From Dorea sp. D27 (GTDB lineage: Bacteria > Bacillota > Clostridia > Lachnospirales > Lachnospiraceae), in assembly GCF_001185345.1 (NCBI RefSeq), contig NZ_KQ236744.1:773952-837951 (forward strand): DNA of 64,000 nt, written 5' to 3'. The notes below the pieces were generated by a model that was given only the letters and a program-made list of their open reading frames with translations, was not told the origin of the DNA and did not search any database. This document shows positions 1-8,798 of this stretch, one piece after another; position 1 is the first letter of the stretch; each line of letters starts with the position of its first letter. The position numbers were made by a program, and so were the translations under genes.

Positions 1-1
1 C

Positions 2-319
2 GGGCGGGACTACACCGTGAGCGGCAGCCGGTACACATTCTCCAAGACCTATCTTGCCACGCTGGGGAAAGGCACCCACGCCTTTATCTTCGATATGAGC
101 GGCGGCGCCGATCCGACGTTCACCCTCACGGTGGAGGACACCAGGCCGGGGGGCGGCACCAGCTCCGGCCCAACGTCCGATTCCGGCAATGCCGGCAGCA
201 ATCCCAACACCGGCGTGGCGGATCGCGCCCTGTTGTGGCTGGCCTGGCTGATCGTGTCGGGCATCCTGATCTTCCTGCTGGTTCGCTGCGCCCCCCGCCG
301 CAAACGGGCCGGGCATTGA
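2..319 (+). CDS. C-terminal end of a cell-surface protein with X2-like domain (5' end outside window)
   Basis: The open frame enters from the left edge at base 2 and stops with TGA at 317-319. The visible peptide begins GRDYTVSGSRYTFSK and continues with TLGKGTHAFIFDMSGG, the pattern of X2-type bacterial beta-sandwich modules found in secreted and cell-wall proteins. A Pro/Gly/Ser/Asn-rich linker, one hydrophobic segment (about WLAWLIVSGILIFLLV) and a basic tail (RRKRAG) follow, as in a membrane-anchored surface protein. No LPXTG is visible, although PNTG precedes the membrane segment and resembles a degenerate sorting motif. GC content and third-position GC are far above those of every neighbour, which suggests recent transfer or an assembly join. 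Function unknown; surface location is inferred. Confidence 0.6.
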   Translation, partial: GRDYTVSGSRYTFSKTYLATLGKGTHAFIFDMSGGADPTFTLTVEDTRPGGGTSSGPTSDSGNAGSNPNTGVADRALLWLAWLIVSGILIFLLVRCAPRRKRAGH

Positions 320-362
320 TCCGGCGGTATGGAAACACGGACCGAACCGAGAAAATGGCTGC

Positions 363-383
363 GCGGCCGGGTATCCCGGCCGC
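363..383 (+). other. GC-rich perfect hairpin after the partial surface gene
   Basis: GCGGCCGGG (363-371) and CCCGGCCGC (375-383) are perfect complements around a 3-base loop. No run of T follows, so it is only a possible terminator of the gene ending at 319. It lies inside the GC-rich stretch. Confidence 0.35.
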
Positions 384-498
384 TGGTGCATTGCATCGGT
401 ACGCTCAGGAAGGGCAGGGGCATCGAGGATGCTCTCATGTAAAATCTTCCTGAATGGCTGTAACAGAAAGATGGATTTAATCTTTGAGAAAAAAGATG

Positions 499-504
499 TA
501 TAAT
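499..504 (+). promoter_or_regulatory. -10 box of a probable promoter for the acyltransferase gene
   Basis: TATAAT at 499-504 lies 38 bases before the start codon at 543. The -35 region (about 476-481) is a poor match to TTGACA. The ribosome site GGGAGG precedes the ATG. Confidence 0.35.
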
Positions 505-542
505 ATATTGATAGACGTTTAGGATTGGGAGGGCAGATTTAG

Positions 543-1166
543 ATGAAGACGCTGTTGATATGGGGGGCAGGCGATCAGGGGACTGTTACGATGGACTGTG
601 CTCTGGCAATGAATGTGTATAGCAGAATTGACTTCCTGGAGATCAAGGGAAAAGGGTGCCGGGAGATTCCCGGATATAGGATTTACCAGGAGGAAGAGAT
701 AGATCTTGACGATTTTCTGAACTCTTATGATGAGGTGATTGTTGCTACAGGTGATAACCAGATTAGAGAGGACAGAATCACATTGCTTATGGCGATGGGA
801 ATTTCCGTAGCAACAATTACCCACCCAACAGCGGTCATAAGCCCTACAGCCAAAATAGGCAGAGGATGTACTTTATTTGCAAATGCAGTCATACACACGA
901 ATGCGGCAGTGGGGATGGGCTGTATTATAAATACTGCTGCAATTATTGAGCATGACTGCATAATAGAAGATTTTGTAAATGTCTCGCCAAAGGCAGCTAT
1001 GGCAGGACATACCAAAATAGGAAAGAGCACTTTTCTAGGAATTGGCTGTACCATTATTGATGATGTTGTAGTCGGTAAAGACGTAGTGATAGGTGCCGGC
1101 GCAGTTGTCATTCAAGATATTCCTGATTGTGTGGTCGCTGTAGGAGTTCCGGCTAAGGCTCAATGA
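543..1166 (+). CDS. PglD/NeuD-type sugar O-/N-acyltransferase (left-handed beta-helix)
   Basis: 207 residues. The N-terminus (LLIWGAGDQGTV) is the small Rossmann-like nucleotide-sugar binding domain of the PglD/NeuD/sialic-acid acetyltransferase group. From about residue 90 the chain shows hexapeptide repeats of the left-handed beta-helix (PTAKIGRGCTLFANAVIHTNAAVGMGC and so on), with EHD near residue 139 matching the catalytic His of this family. The enzyme would transfer an acetyl or similar acyl group to an amino sugar, usually for a surface glycan. It stands alone: upstream is a compositionally foreign gene, and downstream it runs convergently into the alkyl-sulfatase gene with a 14-bp overlap of the 3' ends. 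Family call is firm; the substrate is unknown. Confidence 0.8.
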   Translation: MKTLLIWGAGDQGTVTMDCALAMNVYSRIDFLEIKGKGCREIPGYRIYQEEEIDLDDFLNSYDEVIVATGDNQIREDRITLLMAMGISVATITHPTAVISPTAKIGRGCTLFANAVIHTNAAVGMGCIINTAAIIEHDCIIEDFVNVSPKAAMAGHTKIGKSTFLGIGCTIIDDVVVGKDVVIGAGAVVIQDIPDCVVAVGVPAKAQ

Positions 1167-3138
1167 TATTGAAAAAGAATTCATATTCAGCCATATCTTC
1201 TGTCAATGTACTTAAAATATCTTCTTTTCCTTCTATTTGAATGCTTTTTTTCTGCTTTTCCTCATCCTTTGCAAGGATTGTGAACATCGCTTTCCGGGGC
1301 ATGGTAAGTGTCGCATCGGCATCCTTTGCCTGTGCGTCTTTCTGGTAGAGCAGTACCCCCGAATTGACGGTTACGAGGTAGCAAGATGCATCTGTCAGGT
1401 TAAAATTGATCTTCAGATTCAAATCCTGCGCTTTATCCGTATCCAGAAGAATTCCCATCTGGTCAAACATCATTTCAGGCGTCATGGCCATCTGCAAATC
1501 TGCACTTGCTGTTGCTTTAAGGTCTGGATTGCTCGTTGTCCCCTCTCTCAGCTCTTTGGCGCCTGAAAGATAGGCATTGCGCCATGTTCCGGATTCGGCC
1601 TGATAGGCAAGCTGCTCCAGTGCATCTGCACATAAATACCGGGCCTCTTTATTTTCCGGATCTGCATATACGAGAACATTCGTAATCTCTGCTACCCACT
1701 GGTACTCCCCCTTTTCAAAGTCCTTCTTTGCCTTTTTCAGTACCTCCTCTGTACTCCCGATGTATTCTGCAAACTTTTTGGCACTGTCTGATGGTGACAG
1801 TGTGTTCAAGTGAACTGGATTGGCGTCATACCATCCCATGTATTTCTGGTATACTGCCTTGGAGTTGTGGGCCACGGTTCCGTAATACTGGCGGGTGTAC
1901 CAGTTTTTTTCCAGCTCTTTGGGGAGCGCAATCATGTGGGCAATCTCATCTTCGGTATAGCCCTGGTTGATATACATAAGTGTCTGGTCGTTGATGAATT
2001 TGTACATGGACGCAGTGTCTGTCATATATTTTTGAATCGTATCGGATCCCCAGTGAGGCCAGTTATGGGACTGGAATACCACCTCCGCCTGGTCACCATA
2101 TCTTGTCAACGCTTCCATAATGTATTCCGCCCATGCATTGCCGTCCCGTACCTGTGCGCCTCTCAAGGTATACAGGTTGTGTAGTGTTCCGGTACAGTTC
2201 TCTGCAAGCCAGAGCGCCTTTTTGGCAGGAAACCAGGTATTCATTTCTGCCGGGGCTTCCGTGCCGGGCGTCATCTGGAACTCCATCTCTACACCGTCTA
2301 TGGTACGCATTTCCCCGGTTTCCACAATAAAATCATTGGGCGTAATATAGGAGATCGTCCCCTTAGACTGCCCCATACCAATCCCGATAGAAAGAGAACC
2401 TTGCCCGCCAGGCTCTAAGATAGTCCCATACTGATAGCCGGCCCTTCGGCCCATGGCATTGCCTGCATATATATTTTCGCTGACTGCATGTTCGTGGAAG
2501 CCTTCGGGGGCAATGATCGGAATAGCTGCTGCATCCTCTTCTGCGATAATCCCTTTGATTCCGCCGTAATGATCTACATGAGGATGACTCATGATTACTG
2601 CCCTTACCGGGAAGTCTCCCAGATTGTCTTTTACTAGCTCGAAAGCAGCACTGGCGCACTCGGTACTCATGAGTGGATCAAAGACAATCCACCCGGTATC
2701 CCCCTTTATGAATGTAATGTTGGTCATGTCATATCCCCGAACCTGATAGATCCCTTCCGTAACCTCAAAAAGACCATACAGATGATTATTCCGGGCATTT
2801 TGCCAAAGGCTTGGATTGGCAGTATCTGGGGCTTCCTCCTCCAGAAAAGCGTAGGCTTTCTGGCTCCATATGATTTTTCCGTCCTTATCTTTGACTTCAA
2901 GTGCTTCCGGTGCAGCTATCAGACCCTGTTCTGCAGCTTCCTGCTCGCCGGTATCGTCAAAATCTAGCAGGGCATATACGGCTTCATTTGCCGCCTTTGT
3001 CTCTTTCGTAGCTGATTTGGTCTCTTTATTAAGCTCAAGATTGTCTGACGTATCCGTTTCGCCTGAATCCTGGCACGAGGTTAAGATAGCTGCGGCAGAT
3101 AAGAGCAGCATAGACGATATCAACTTTTTCTTTTTCAT
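1153..3138 (-). CDS. Exported alkyl-sulfatase-like metallo-beta-lactamase-fold lipoprotein
   Basis: 661 residues. A lipoprotein signal peptide with Cys22 as the anchoring residue (AAILTSC) places it on the outer face of the membrane. The metallo-beta-lactamase signature HPHVDH lies at residues 185-190, followed by further ligand-type positions (for example HNWPHWG). The overall plan, MBL domain, helical dimerisation domain, then a C-terminal SCP2-like domain (about 540-661), is that of SdsA1/BDS1-type alkyl sulfatases, which hydrolyse alkyl sulfate esters to alcohol and sulfate. It is read from the same strand as, and 144 bp after, the RpiR-type regulator, so the two may be co-transcribed. 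It could instead act on another sulfate or lactone ester; the fold and domain order are clear, the substrate is not. Confidence 0.8.
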   Translation of the reverse strand: MKKKKLISSMLLLSAAAILTSCQDSGETDTSDNLELNKETKSATKETKAANEAVYALLDFDDTGEQEAAEQGLIAAPEALEVKDKDGKIIWSQKAYAFLEEEAPDTANPSLWQNARNNHLYGLFEVTEGIYQVRGYDMTNITFIKGDTGWIVFDPLMSTECASAAFELVKDNLGDFPVRAVIMSHPHVDHYGGIKGIIAEEDAAAIPIIAPEGFHEHAVSENIYAGNAMGRRAGYQYGTILEPGGQGSLSIGIGMGQSKGTISYITPNDFIVETGEMRTIDGVEMEFQMTPGTEAPAEMNTWFPAKKALWLAENCTGTLHNLYTLRGAQVRDGNAWAEYIMEALTRYGDQAEVVFQSHNWPHWGSDTIQKYMTDTASMYKFINDQTLMYINQGYTEDEIAHMIALPKELEKNWYTRQYYGTVAHNSKAVYQKYMGWYDANPVHLNTLSPSDSAKKFAEYIGSTEEVLKKAKKDFEKGEYQWVAEITNVLVYADPENKEARYLCADALEQLAYQAESGTWRNAYLSGAKELREGTTSNPDLKATASADLQMAMTPEMMFDQMGILLDTDKAQDLNLKINFNLTDASCYLVTVNSGVLLYQKDAQAKDADATLTMPRKAMFTILAKDEEKQKKSIQIEGKEDILSTLTEDMAEYEFFFNIIEP

Positions 3139-3282
3139 GGTAACTCCTCCCTTATAAACAGAATTGATAGTATAGTCAATACTATTTTACTGTATTCAGG
3201 CGGTACGGGGTATCATACGGTATGAGGTTTTACAATAAAATTTTCAGGAGAAAAGAAAGAAAAACGGCTCAAACCCTTCCGG

Positions 3283-4002
3283 TTATTCTTCGGCAGGCCC
3301 CCGCCTCAACAGCAGGGTGTGTATCACTTCCTCGATGAAAATGAAGAAAACAGCCCTTGATTTTTCATACGGTATTGTAGTGAATGTCTGGGAGGAATTG
3401 GTCAGGAAATATATCATCCCTTCATTTGGGATGATGGACGGGTTATATTCTTCCGCGATTAAAAGGGACTGCCCGCCTTTTTCATGGACGGTCTGTACAA
3501 CATTGTCAAAAGAAAGATAGGTCCCGGTGGCAGAGAATATAATGAGCAGAGTCTTATCATCTGCAAGCGCCCGTGCGGATATATCATCTGCGACAGCGAT
3601 TACAGTCTGCTTGATGATAAGCTGCAGCCGGAATTCGAAATACTGTGCACAGTAACGCGATGGCCCGTATCCTAACAAGATAATCTTTTCATATCCATTT
3701 ATCAAATCTATGAATTTGTCAATCAAAGACAAATCAAATTCATCCATGAAGTTCCGTATGCGGTCAAATTCGCTGGAACTTTCTTTGCGGGGTATTTCCT
3801 TCCCGCACATAAAATCCATATATTGTTTATAGTTTTGAAATCCTAGTTTTTTTACGTATTTTGATATCTTTGATGCGGAACAGTCGCAGAGTGCGGCAGC
3901 CTGAGTGATGGTAAGCGCCCCATCCTGCTTTAATTTTGCTGTTATCTTTTCGTGAATCTGTTTCTCAAGGGCATTTAAATTGTTAATATCTATATCCAGC
4001 AC
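3283..4002 (-). CDS. RpiR-type transcriptional regulator (HTH + SIS domain)
   Basis: 239 residues from a GTG start at 4002-4000, chosen because GGAGG lies seven bases upstream; an in-frame ATG at 4053 would add 17 residues without a ribosome site. The N-terminal third holds a helix-turn-helix (LTITQAAALCDCSASKISKYVKKLGF) of the RpiR type. The remainder resembles the SIS phosphosugar-binding domain (ILLGYGPSRYCAQYF, LLIIFSATGTY). RpiR proteins sense phosphorylated sugars and usually control an adjacent catabolic operon. Divergent orientation from the flavoprotein-Etf-kinase operon at 4270 makes that operon the likely target, with a phosphorylated product of the FGGY kinase as a plausible effector (inference). 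Confidence 0.85.
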   Translation of the reverse strand: MLDIDINNLNALEKQIHEKITAKLKQDGALTITQAAALCDCSASKISKYVKKLGFQNYKQYMDFMCGKEIPRKESSSEFDRIRNFMDEFDLSLIDKFIDLINGYEKIILLGYGPSRYCAQYFEFRLQLIIKQTVIAVADDISARALADDKTLLIIFSATGTYLSFDNVVQTVHEKGGQSLLIAEEYNPSIIPNEGMIYFLTNSSQTFTTIPYEKSRAVFFIFIEEVIHTLLLRRGPAEE

Positions 4003-4080
4003 TTTATAACCTCCTCGATGATAATCAACCTTACGATACATAGTATAAAGCAAAAGTGAATAAAAGTCAACTTTTGAATT

Positions 4081-4092
4081 GGAAAAGTTTCC
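4081..4092 (+). promoter_or_regulatory. Candidate operator palindrome between regulator and catabolic operon
   Basis: GGAAA-AG-TTTCC is a perfect interrupted palindrome in the divergent regulator/operon gap, and a second half-site TTTTCCAT occurs at about 4126-4133, just before the -35 box. Such GGAAA/TTTCC sites resemble some RpiR-family operators. Assignment is by position only. Confidence 0.35.
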
Positions 4093-4140
4093 ATATTGAG
4101 AAGAATATAAAATAAAAATAAAAAATTTTCCATAAAATGA

Positions 4141-4169
4141 TTGACACGGTAATACTTATGTAGTATCGT
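4141..4169 (+). promoter_or_regulatory. Promoter of the catabolic operon
   Basis: A perfect TTGACA -35 box (4141-4146), 17-bp spacer and TATCGT -10-like box (4164-4169) lie 100 bp before the first gene of the operon. Confidence 0.55.
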
Positions 4170-4269
4170 TAGAAACAACAAAACAAACAAAACATACTTA
4201 AAAAAACCGGTTAAAGTATGCTAATTGCACAATTGTGATGCCAGCGATTTTAGGAGGAAAAAAGAAAAA

Positions 4270-5742
4270 ATGAACAAAGCAGATGTTATTGCGGGACTAA
4301 AAGCAATATTAGATGAGAGCCAGATTAACTTGGATGCAGATGACTTATATGAGGCATCTGCAGACAGATACAAGAAATACGCGAAGGCAAAGAAGGTACT
4401 GGATGTGCCGGTTCCGACAGCAATCGTTTATCCAGATTCACCTGAAGAGGTTAGCCAGATACTTCTTTTCTGTAATGAGAACCGTATCAATGTCATCCCG
4501 AGAAGCGGCCAGACGGCCACAGAGGGAGGGCTTGAGAACTGGAAAGATTCTGCAGTGGTATTGGATGCAAAAAGGCTGAATCAGATTATCAAAATAGATA
4601 CCTATAACATGCAGGCAACTGTCCAGGCAGGTGTGCAGCTGCAGGTATTGGAAGATGAACTGCGGAAACTGGGGTATACGACAGGACACTCACCTCAGTC
4701 TAAACCGGTAGCCCAGTATGGCGGGCTGACGGCCACAAGAAGTATCGGACAGTTCTCAACACTGTACGGCGCAATGGAGGACATGCTGGTTGGTCTGGAA
4801 TGTGTATTCCCCAATGGTCATATCTCCAGGATTAAGAATGTTCCAAGAAGGTCCGGCGGTCCGGACATCCGCCATATTGCCCTGGGTAATGAAGGTACAC
4901 TGTGCTACATCACAGAAGTTACAGTTAAGATATTTAAGTTCTATCCTGATAATAACAGATTCTACGGATATCTGATTGATGATGTAGATACAGGAATCAA
5001 AGTCCTCCGTGAAGTTGTGGTTCATGGCTTCCGGCCGTCAGTGGCACGGACTTACTCTGAGGAGGATGCAAGACAGCATTTTTACCATTTCCATAAAGGG
5101 AAATGTGTGCTCATATTCATGGCAGAAGGTCCGGAAGGCATCGTAAAGGCAACCTGTGACGCGATTGAGGCAGCGGTTGATAAATACAAAGACGGTGTGA
5201 TTGAGCAGGTGGACAGCGCGCTCATCGAAGACTGGTTCAACCATCTGAACTGGTCACAGCAGGACCTGGATGATGAGAGACAGGGAATGATTGATAATGA
5301 CAGGCATGACGGATACACGACAGAGATATCTGCAGACTGGGAGAATATCACGAAGATTTATTATAATGTCATGGAACGGATCCGGAAGGAATATGACAGG
5401 GCAGATGACCTGACCATGCTTGGCGGACATTCGTCCCATAGTTATATCAATGGTACGAACATGTACTTTGTCTATAATTATAATATCAACTGTGAGCCGG
5501 AAGACGAGCTGAGAATCTATCATCATCCAATCCAGAGGATTATTGTAGAAGAGACGTTAAAAGCAGGGGGCTCTATGTGCCACCACCATGGAATCGGGAA
5601 GTACCGCAATGAGTGGACAAAAGCAGAGCACGGTACAGCATACTATATGCTTGAGACATTGAAAAAGGCATTTGACCCCAATGGAATCATGAATTTTGGA
5701 ACGATTTTCCCAGAAGAGGAAGGGATAAAATATCAGAGGTAA
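4270..5742 (+). CDS. FAD-linked oxidase of the VAO/PCMH family, alkyl-DHAP-synthase-like
   Basis: 490 residues from ATG 4270, chosen for the AGGAGG at 4252-4257; an in-frame start at 4225 lacks a ribosome site. Residues about 48-220 form the FAD-binding PCMH domain (IPRSGQTATEGG, then GGLTATRSIGQFSTLYG). The C-terminal cap carries a triple-His motif HHHGIGKYR at about 438, which in alkyldihydroxyacetonephosphate synthase is part of the active site. Close linkage to EtfB and EtfA recalls electron-bifurcating lactate dehydrogenase complexes, where a VAO-family dehydrogenase passes electrons to Etf. So it may oxidise a hydroxyl or ether-bearing substrate with Etf as acceptor, or do ether-lipid-type C-O exchange chemistry. 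Family is clear, reaction is not. Confidence 0.8.
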   Translation: MNKADVIAGLKAILDESQINLDADDLYEASADRYKKYAKAKKVLDVPVPTAIVYPDSPEEVSQILLFCNENRINVIPRSGQTATEGGLENWKDSAVVLDAKRLNQIIKIDTYNMQATVQAGVQLQVLEDELRKLGYTTGHSPQSKPVAQYGGLTATRSIGQFSTLYGAMEDMLVGLECVFPNGHISRIKNVPRRSGGPDIRHIALGNEGTLCYITEVTVKIFKFYPDNNRFYGYLIDDVDTGIKVLREVVVHGFRPSVARTYSEEDARQHFYHFHKGKCVLIFMAEGPEGIVKATCDAIEAAVDKYKDGVIEQVDSALIEDWFNHLNWSQQDLDDERQGMIDNDRHDGYTTEISADWENITKIYYNVMERIRKEYDRADDLTMLGGHSSHSYINGTNMYFVYNYNINCEPEDELRIYHHPIQRIIVEETLKAGGSMCHHHGIGKYRNEWTKAEHGTAYYMLETLKKAFDPNGIMNFGTIFPEEEGIKYQR

Positions 5743-5755
5743 CCGGGAGGAAAAT

Positions 5756-7039
5756 ATGAATAAAGAGAGTATAAAACGGTATATCCAGCTGGCGCTCGTA
5801 GTGGCATCGGCGGGGGTCATCTATCCAATCGCATATTTAAAGAATAATTATCAGGAAACACTGCTGGAAGTATTCCATCTCAGCATCCAGGACCTGAACA
5901 CAATCTTCCTTTTCCTTGGGATTATCTCTGTAGTGGCTTATTTCCCAAGCGGAATACTGTGTGATAAGTTCTCATCTAAGAAGCTTCTTGTGATATCGCT
6001 GGCAGGTACGGCTGCAGCCGGGTTCTGGTTTGCCACCGTGCCGGATTTCAAAGGAGTCGTAGTGATCTATGTGCTCTGGGGTGTGTTCTCAATTTTTACG
6101 TTCTGGGCAGCACATATGAAATTGATTAAATTATTAGCCAGACCGGAAGAACAGGGGCGGTTCTTTGGAATACTGGACGGTGGACGGGGGCTTATCGAGG
6201 CCGTGCTTGGCATTATCGCAGTTGCTATGTTCGCACACTTCATGGGTTCTGACCCAGGTGCGGCAGATAAGAGAAGTGCAATGGTTGCGCTTGTCTACCT
6301 TTACACGGCAGCAATCGTGATAGTGGCTGTCCTGGTGATTATATTCATGGATAATGACAAGGACCCTGAGGGCATGTTCAGAAAAGGCTCAGACGTGAAG
6401 AATGAGAAGTTCAAGCTGAGTGAAGTAAAAGAACTGATTAAGAATAAATCCATCTTCGTAATGTCAGGCATCGTATTCATGGCATATTCACTCACATGGA
6501 CCTTGTATTATTTCAGCGGATTTTTACAGACGAACGTAGGGATAGATGCGGTCACGGTTGGTGTCGTTATGACAGTTGTACTATGGCTGCGCCCAGTGGG
6601 AGGTTTCATCGGTGGATTTATCGGGGATAAATTCGGCAGGCCTAAGGCAATATTCACAGCGCTGTTATGTGCAGCCATCGGGCTTATCATCGTATCACTT
6701 TTACCGGTCACATCTGGCAATACTTTATTCATCGGCATCATATTAGTGCTTTCCTTCTTTATCTATGCGGTGAGAGGTACCTATTGGTCGCTCATGGATG
6801 ACTGTAAGGTGAATCCGGCGATAATTGGAACAGCCCTTGGCTTTACCGCTCTGCTTGGTTACCTGCCGGACATCGTGATTCCGCTGTTCAATACGTTTAT
6901 GTTTGACCATTTTGGGCCAAACGGTGGATATAACGCTTACTTCATCGGAAGCGCTGTGTTAGGAATCATCGGAGTGGCATTGATTGGCATATTCATGAAG
7001 ATGATTAAGACAGATAAGACAAAGGAGAAAATTGAGTAG
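5756..7039 (+). CDS. MFS transporter
   Basis: 427 residues with about twelve hydrophobic helices in two halves and a charged central loop (about 195-225). The loop between helices 2 and 3 has GILCDKFSSKK, the MFS GxxxDRxGRR-type signature, repeated in the second half as GGFIGDKFGRPK. The start lies 13 bp after the flavoprotein stop with a GGGAGG site, and it abuts etfB with no gap, so it belongs to the same transcript. It presumably brings in the substrate of the flavoprotein-kinase pathway or exports an end product. The substrate cannot be read from the sequence. Confidence 0.8.
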   Translation: MNKESIKRYIQLALVVASAGVIYPIAYLKNNYQETLLEVFHLSIQDLNTIFLFLGIISVVAYFPSGILCDKFSSKKLLVISLAGTAAAGFWFATVPDFKGVVVIYVLWGVFSIFTFWAAHMKLIKLLARPEEQGRFFGILDGGRGLIEAVLGIIAVAMFAHFMGSDPGAADKRSAMVALVYLYTAAIVIVAVLVIIFMDNDKDPEGMFRKGSDVKNEKFKLSEVKELIKNKSIFVMSGIVFMAYSLTWTLYYFSGFLQTNVGIDAVTVGVVMTVVLWLRPVGGFIGGFIGDKFGRPKAIFTALLCAAIGLIIVSLLPVTSGNTLFIGIILVLSFFIYAVRGTYWSLMDDCKVNPAIIGTALGFTALLGYLPDIVIPLFNTFMFDHFGPNGGYNAYFIGSAVLGIIGVALIGIFMKMIKTDKTKEKIE

Positions 7040-7843
7040 ATGAAAGAGAGTCTGAAGCTTGTCTGCCTGGTAAAGATGGTCCCGGATATGGAGCATTTTA
7101 CCTATGACTATGAGAAGAACATCCTGGTCAGAGAGCATGCAAAGTCTGTCTTAAATCCTGCGGATGCCTGTGCTTTGGCAGCGGCTCTGAAGCTGAAAAA
7201 AAGTTGTGGTGCAGAAGTGGCTGTCATCAGTATGGGGCCGGGAAGTGTATCCAAGTATCTGGAGGACTTGATCCGGCGCGGGGCAGATGAAGCTGTGCTC
7301 ATAACAGATTCCATGTACCGGGGGAGTGATACCTATGCGACTGCCCGGATACTGGCAAGAACGATAGAACGGTGTGGGTATGACATCATTTTTGCGGGTA
7401 CGCATTCTATGGATGGGGACACGGCCCACATCCCATGCCAGACCGCAGAGCTTCTCGGTGTCAATGTGATGAGTAATGTCAGGAAGGTCAGGGAGGATAA
7501 GTTATCAGATACACATATTCAGGTTGAAGTGGCAGCGGATGGCCAGAACGTGGAATTAGAGATGAGATGGCCCGCCGTACTTGCAGTCAGCAGCGAAAGC
7601 AAATATAAGCTGCCGTTTGTCAGATATGAGGACCTTAATAAAGATGTATCAGACCATATCACGGTCATAACGAACAGCGAACTTGAATTCCGGGAGGATG
7701 AAGCCGGCCTCTCTGGTTCAAAGACGAAGGTCATAAAGACTTATCCTAAAAAATACGCTGCCAGGCAGAAAGTGATTGTTGGTAATGATGATGATGGTAT
7801 CGAATATGTATACCAGTTTTTGAAAGAAAAAGGATATGTTTGA
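7040..7843 (+). CDS. etfB: Electron transfer flavoprotein, beta subunit
   Basis: 267 residues, normal length. The N-terminus (LVCLVKMVPD) and the segments LNPADACALAAALKLKK, ISMGPGS and FAGTHSMDGDTAHIPCQTAELLG are characteristic of EtfB, which binds the AMP or bifurcating FAD at the subunit interface. It starts immediately after the MFS stop codon and its stop overlaps the etfA start by 8 bp, so the subunits are translationally coupled. Together with the flavoprotein at 4270 it should form a complex that moves electrons from substrate to NAD or ferredoxin. Whether the complex bifurcates is not visible from the sequence. Confidence 0.9.
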   Translation: MKESLKLVCLVKMVPDMEHFTYDYEKNILVREHAKSVLNPADACALAAALKLKKSCGAEVAVISMGPGSVSKYLEDLIRRGADEAVLITDSMYRGSDTYATARILARTIERCGYDIIFAGTHSMDGDTAHIPCQTAELLGVNVMSNVRKVREDKLSDTHIQVEVAADGQNVELEMRWPAVLAVSSESKYKLPFVRYEDLNKDVSDHITVITNSELEFREDEAGLSGSKTKVIKTYPKKYAARQKVIVGNDDDGIEYVYQFLKEKGYV

Positions 7844-8798
7844 TATGAGGAAGGCATTGATATATCTTGACAGTCAGGATAGAAAGCAGTCTGCGCAATT
7901 GCTGGAGGTCATAAGGAGAATATACGGCGATGGCGGGGCAAAGACATATGCGGCTGCATTTGGCGGAAATTTGGAAGCCATAAAGGGATTTTTTGATGAG
8001 GTTCATCAATTCCAGATGCCGGACGGCTGTGCATATGATATGCGTTTGAAAGCATCGTATATCAAGCAACTGCATGACAAAGAGTCGTTCTCATGCATTG
8101 TGATACCGGCCACGTTTGAAGGCAGGATGATGGCCCCGATACTGGCAGTGAAGCTCCAGACAGGGCTGGTGGCCGATGTGACGGAAGTGACGGGTGAAGA
8201 TGGGAGTGTGCGGATGGTCCGTCCGGCGTTCGATGGGAAACTGATGGCGGTCATTGAAAACGAGGATTCTGATATTGTGATGATGAGTGCGAGGCTTTCA
8301 GCCTTCCAATATAAGCAGGCCAGAATCAGAGATACAAAAATAGTTTACCACACGCCTGATATCGAGGGGGAGCCGCCAATTAAGGTGATAGCAGAAGGCA
8401 GAAAGCAAAGCACGGAGGATATTCGTGATGCGGAAATCCTCGTATCAGGAGGCGGAGGTGTGATGGAACGGTTTCCTTCTCTGCACCAGCTGGCCGAACC
8501 GCTTCATGCAATGGTAGCTTCAAGCAGACGGCTGGTGGACAGCGGCATAACACCGAGAAGCATACAGGTGGGGCAGTCCGGCAAGACCGTAAGTCCAAGG
8601 CTTTATATAGCACTTGGTATATATGGTTCGCTTCAGCATATAGAAGGGCTTGACCATGTAGAAGATATTATCTCGGTAAATATCAATCGGAATGCGCCGA
8701 TATGCAGCCTGTCTTCTATCGTAGTGGAGGGCGATGCCATAGAATTTATAGAAAAACTCTCAACAAAAATAAAAAAAGAAAAGGAGAAACAATTATGA
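7836..8798 (+). CDS. etfA: Electron transfer flavoprotein, alpha subunit
   Basis: 320 residues. The C-terminal half has the FAD-binding EtfA domain: SGGGG, SSRRLVDSG, VGQSGKTVSPRLYIALGIYGSLQH and the trailing NINRNAP segment. The N-terminal half is the degenerate EtfA domain I. No extra ferredoxin domain is present, unlike LctC/CarE-type EtfA proteins that carry iron-sulfur clusters at the N-terminus. The start overlaps etfB by 8 bp; a second Met at 7845 is an alternative start. The stop overlaps the next start as ATGA. Partner of EtfB in the operon's electron-transfer complex. Confidence 0.9.
   Translation: MFDMRKALIYLDSQDRKQSAQLLEVIRRIYGDGGAKTYAAAFGGNLEAIKGFFDEVHQFQMPDGCAYDMRLKASYIKQLHDKESFSCIVIPATFEGRMMAPILAVKLQTGLVADVTEVTGEDGSVRMVRPAFDGKLMAVIENEDSDIVMMSARLSAFQYKQARIRDTKIVYHTPDIEGEPPIKVIAEGRKQSTEDIRDAEILVSGGGGVMERFPSLHQLAEPLHAMVASSRRLVDSGITPRSIQVGQSGKTVSPRLYIALGIYGSLQHIEGLDHVEDIISVNINRNAPICSLSSIVVEGDAIEFIEKLSTKIKKEKEKQL

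Noticed and set aside
4270-5742. Simple D-lactate dehydrogenase of an LctBCD complex
   Set aside because: The C-terminal HHHGIGKYR motif and kinase/SDR neighbours fit an alkyl-DHAP-synthase-like protein better, EtfA lacks the ferredoxin domain of LctC, and no lactate permease is present. Not excluded.
8702-8794. Longer N-terminus for the SDR (start inside etfA)
   Set aside because: No ribosome site there; ATG 8795 has AAGGAG and an ATGA overlap with etfA, and the SDR fold begins soon after it.
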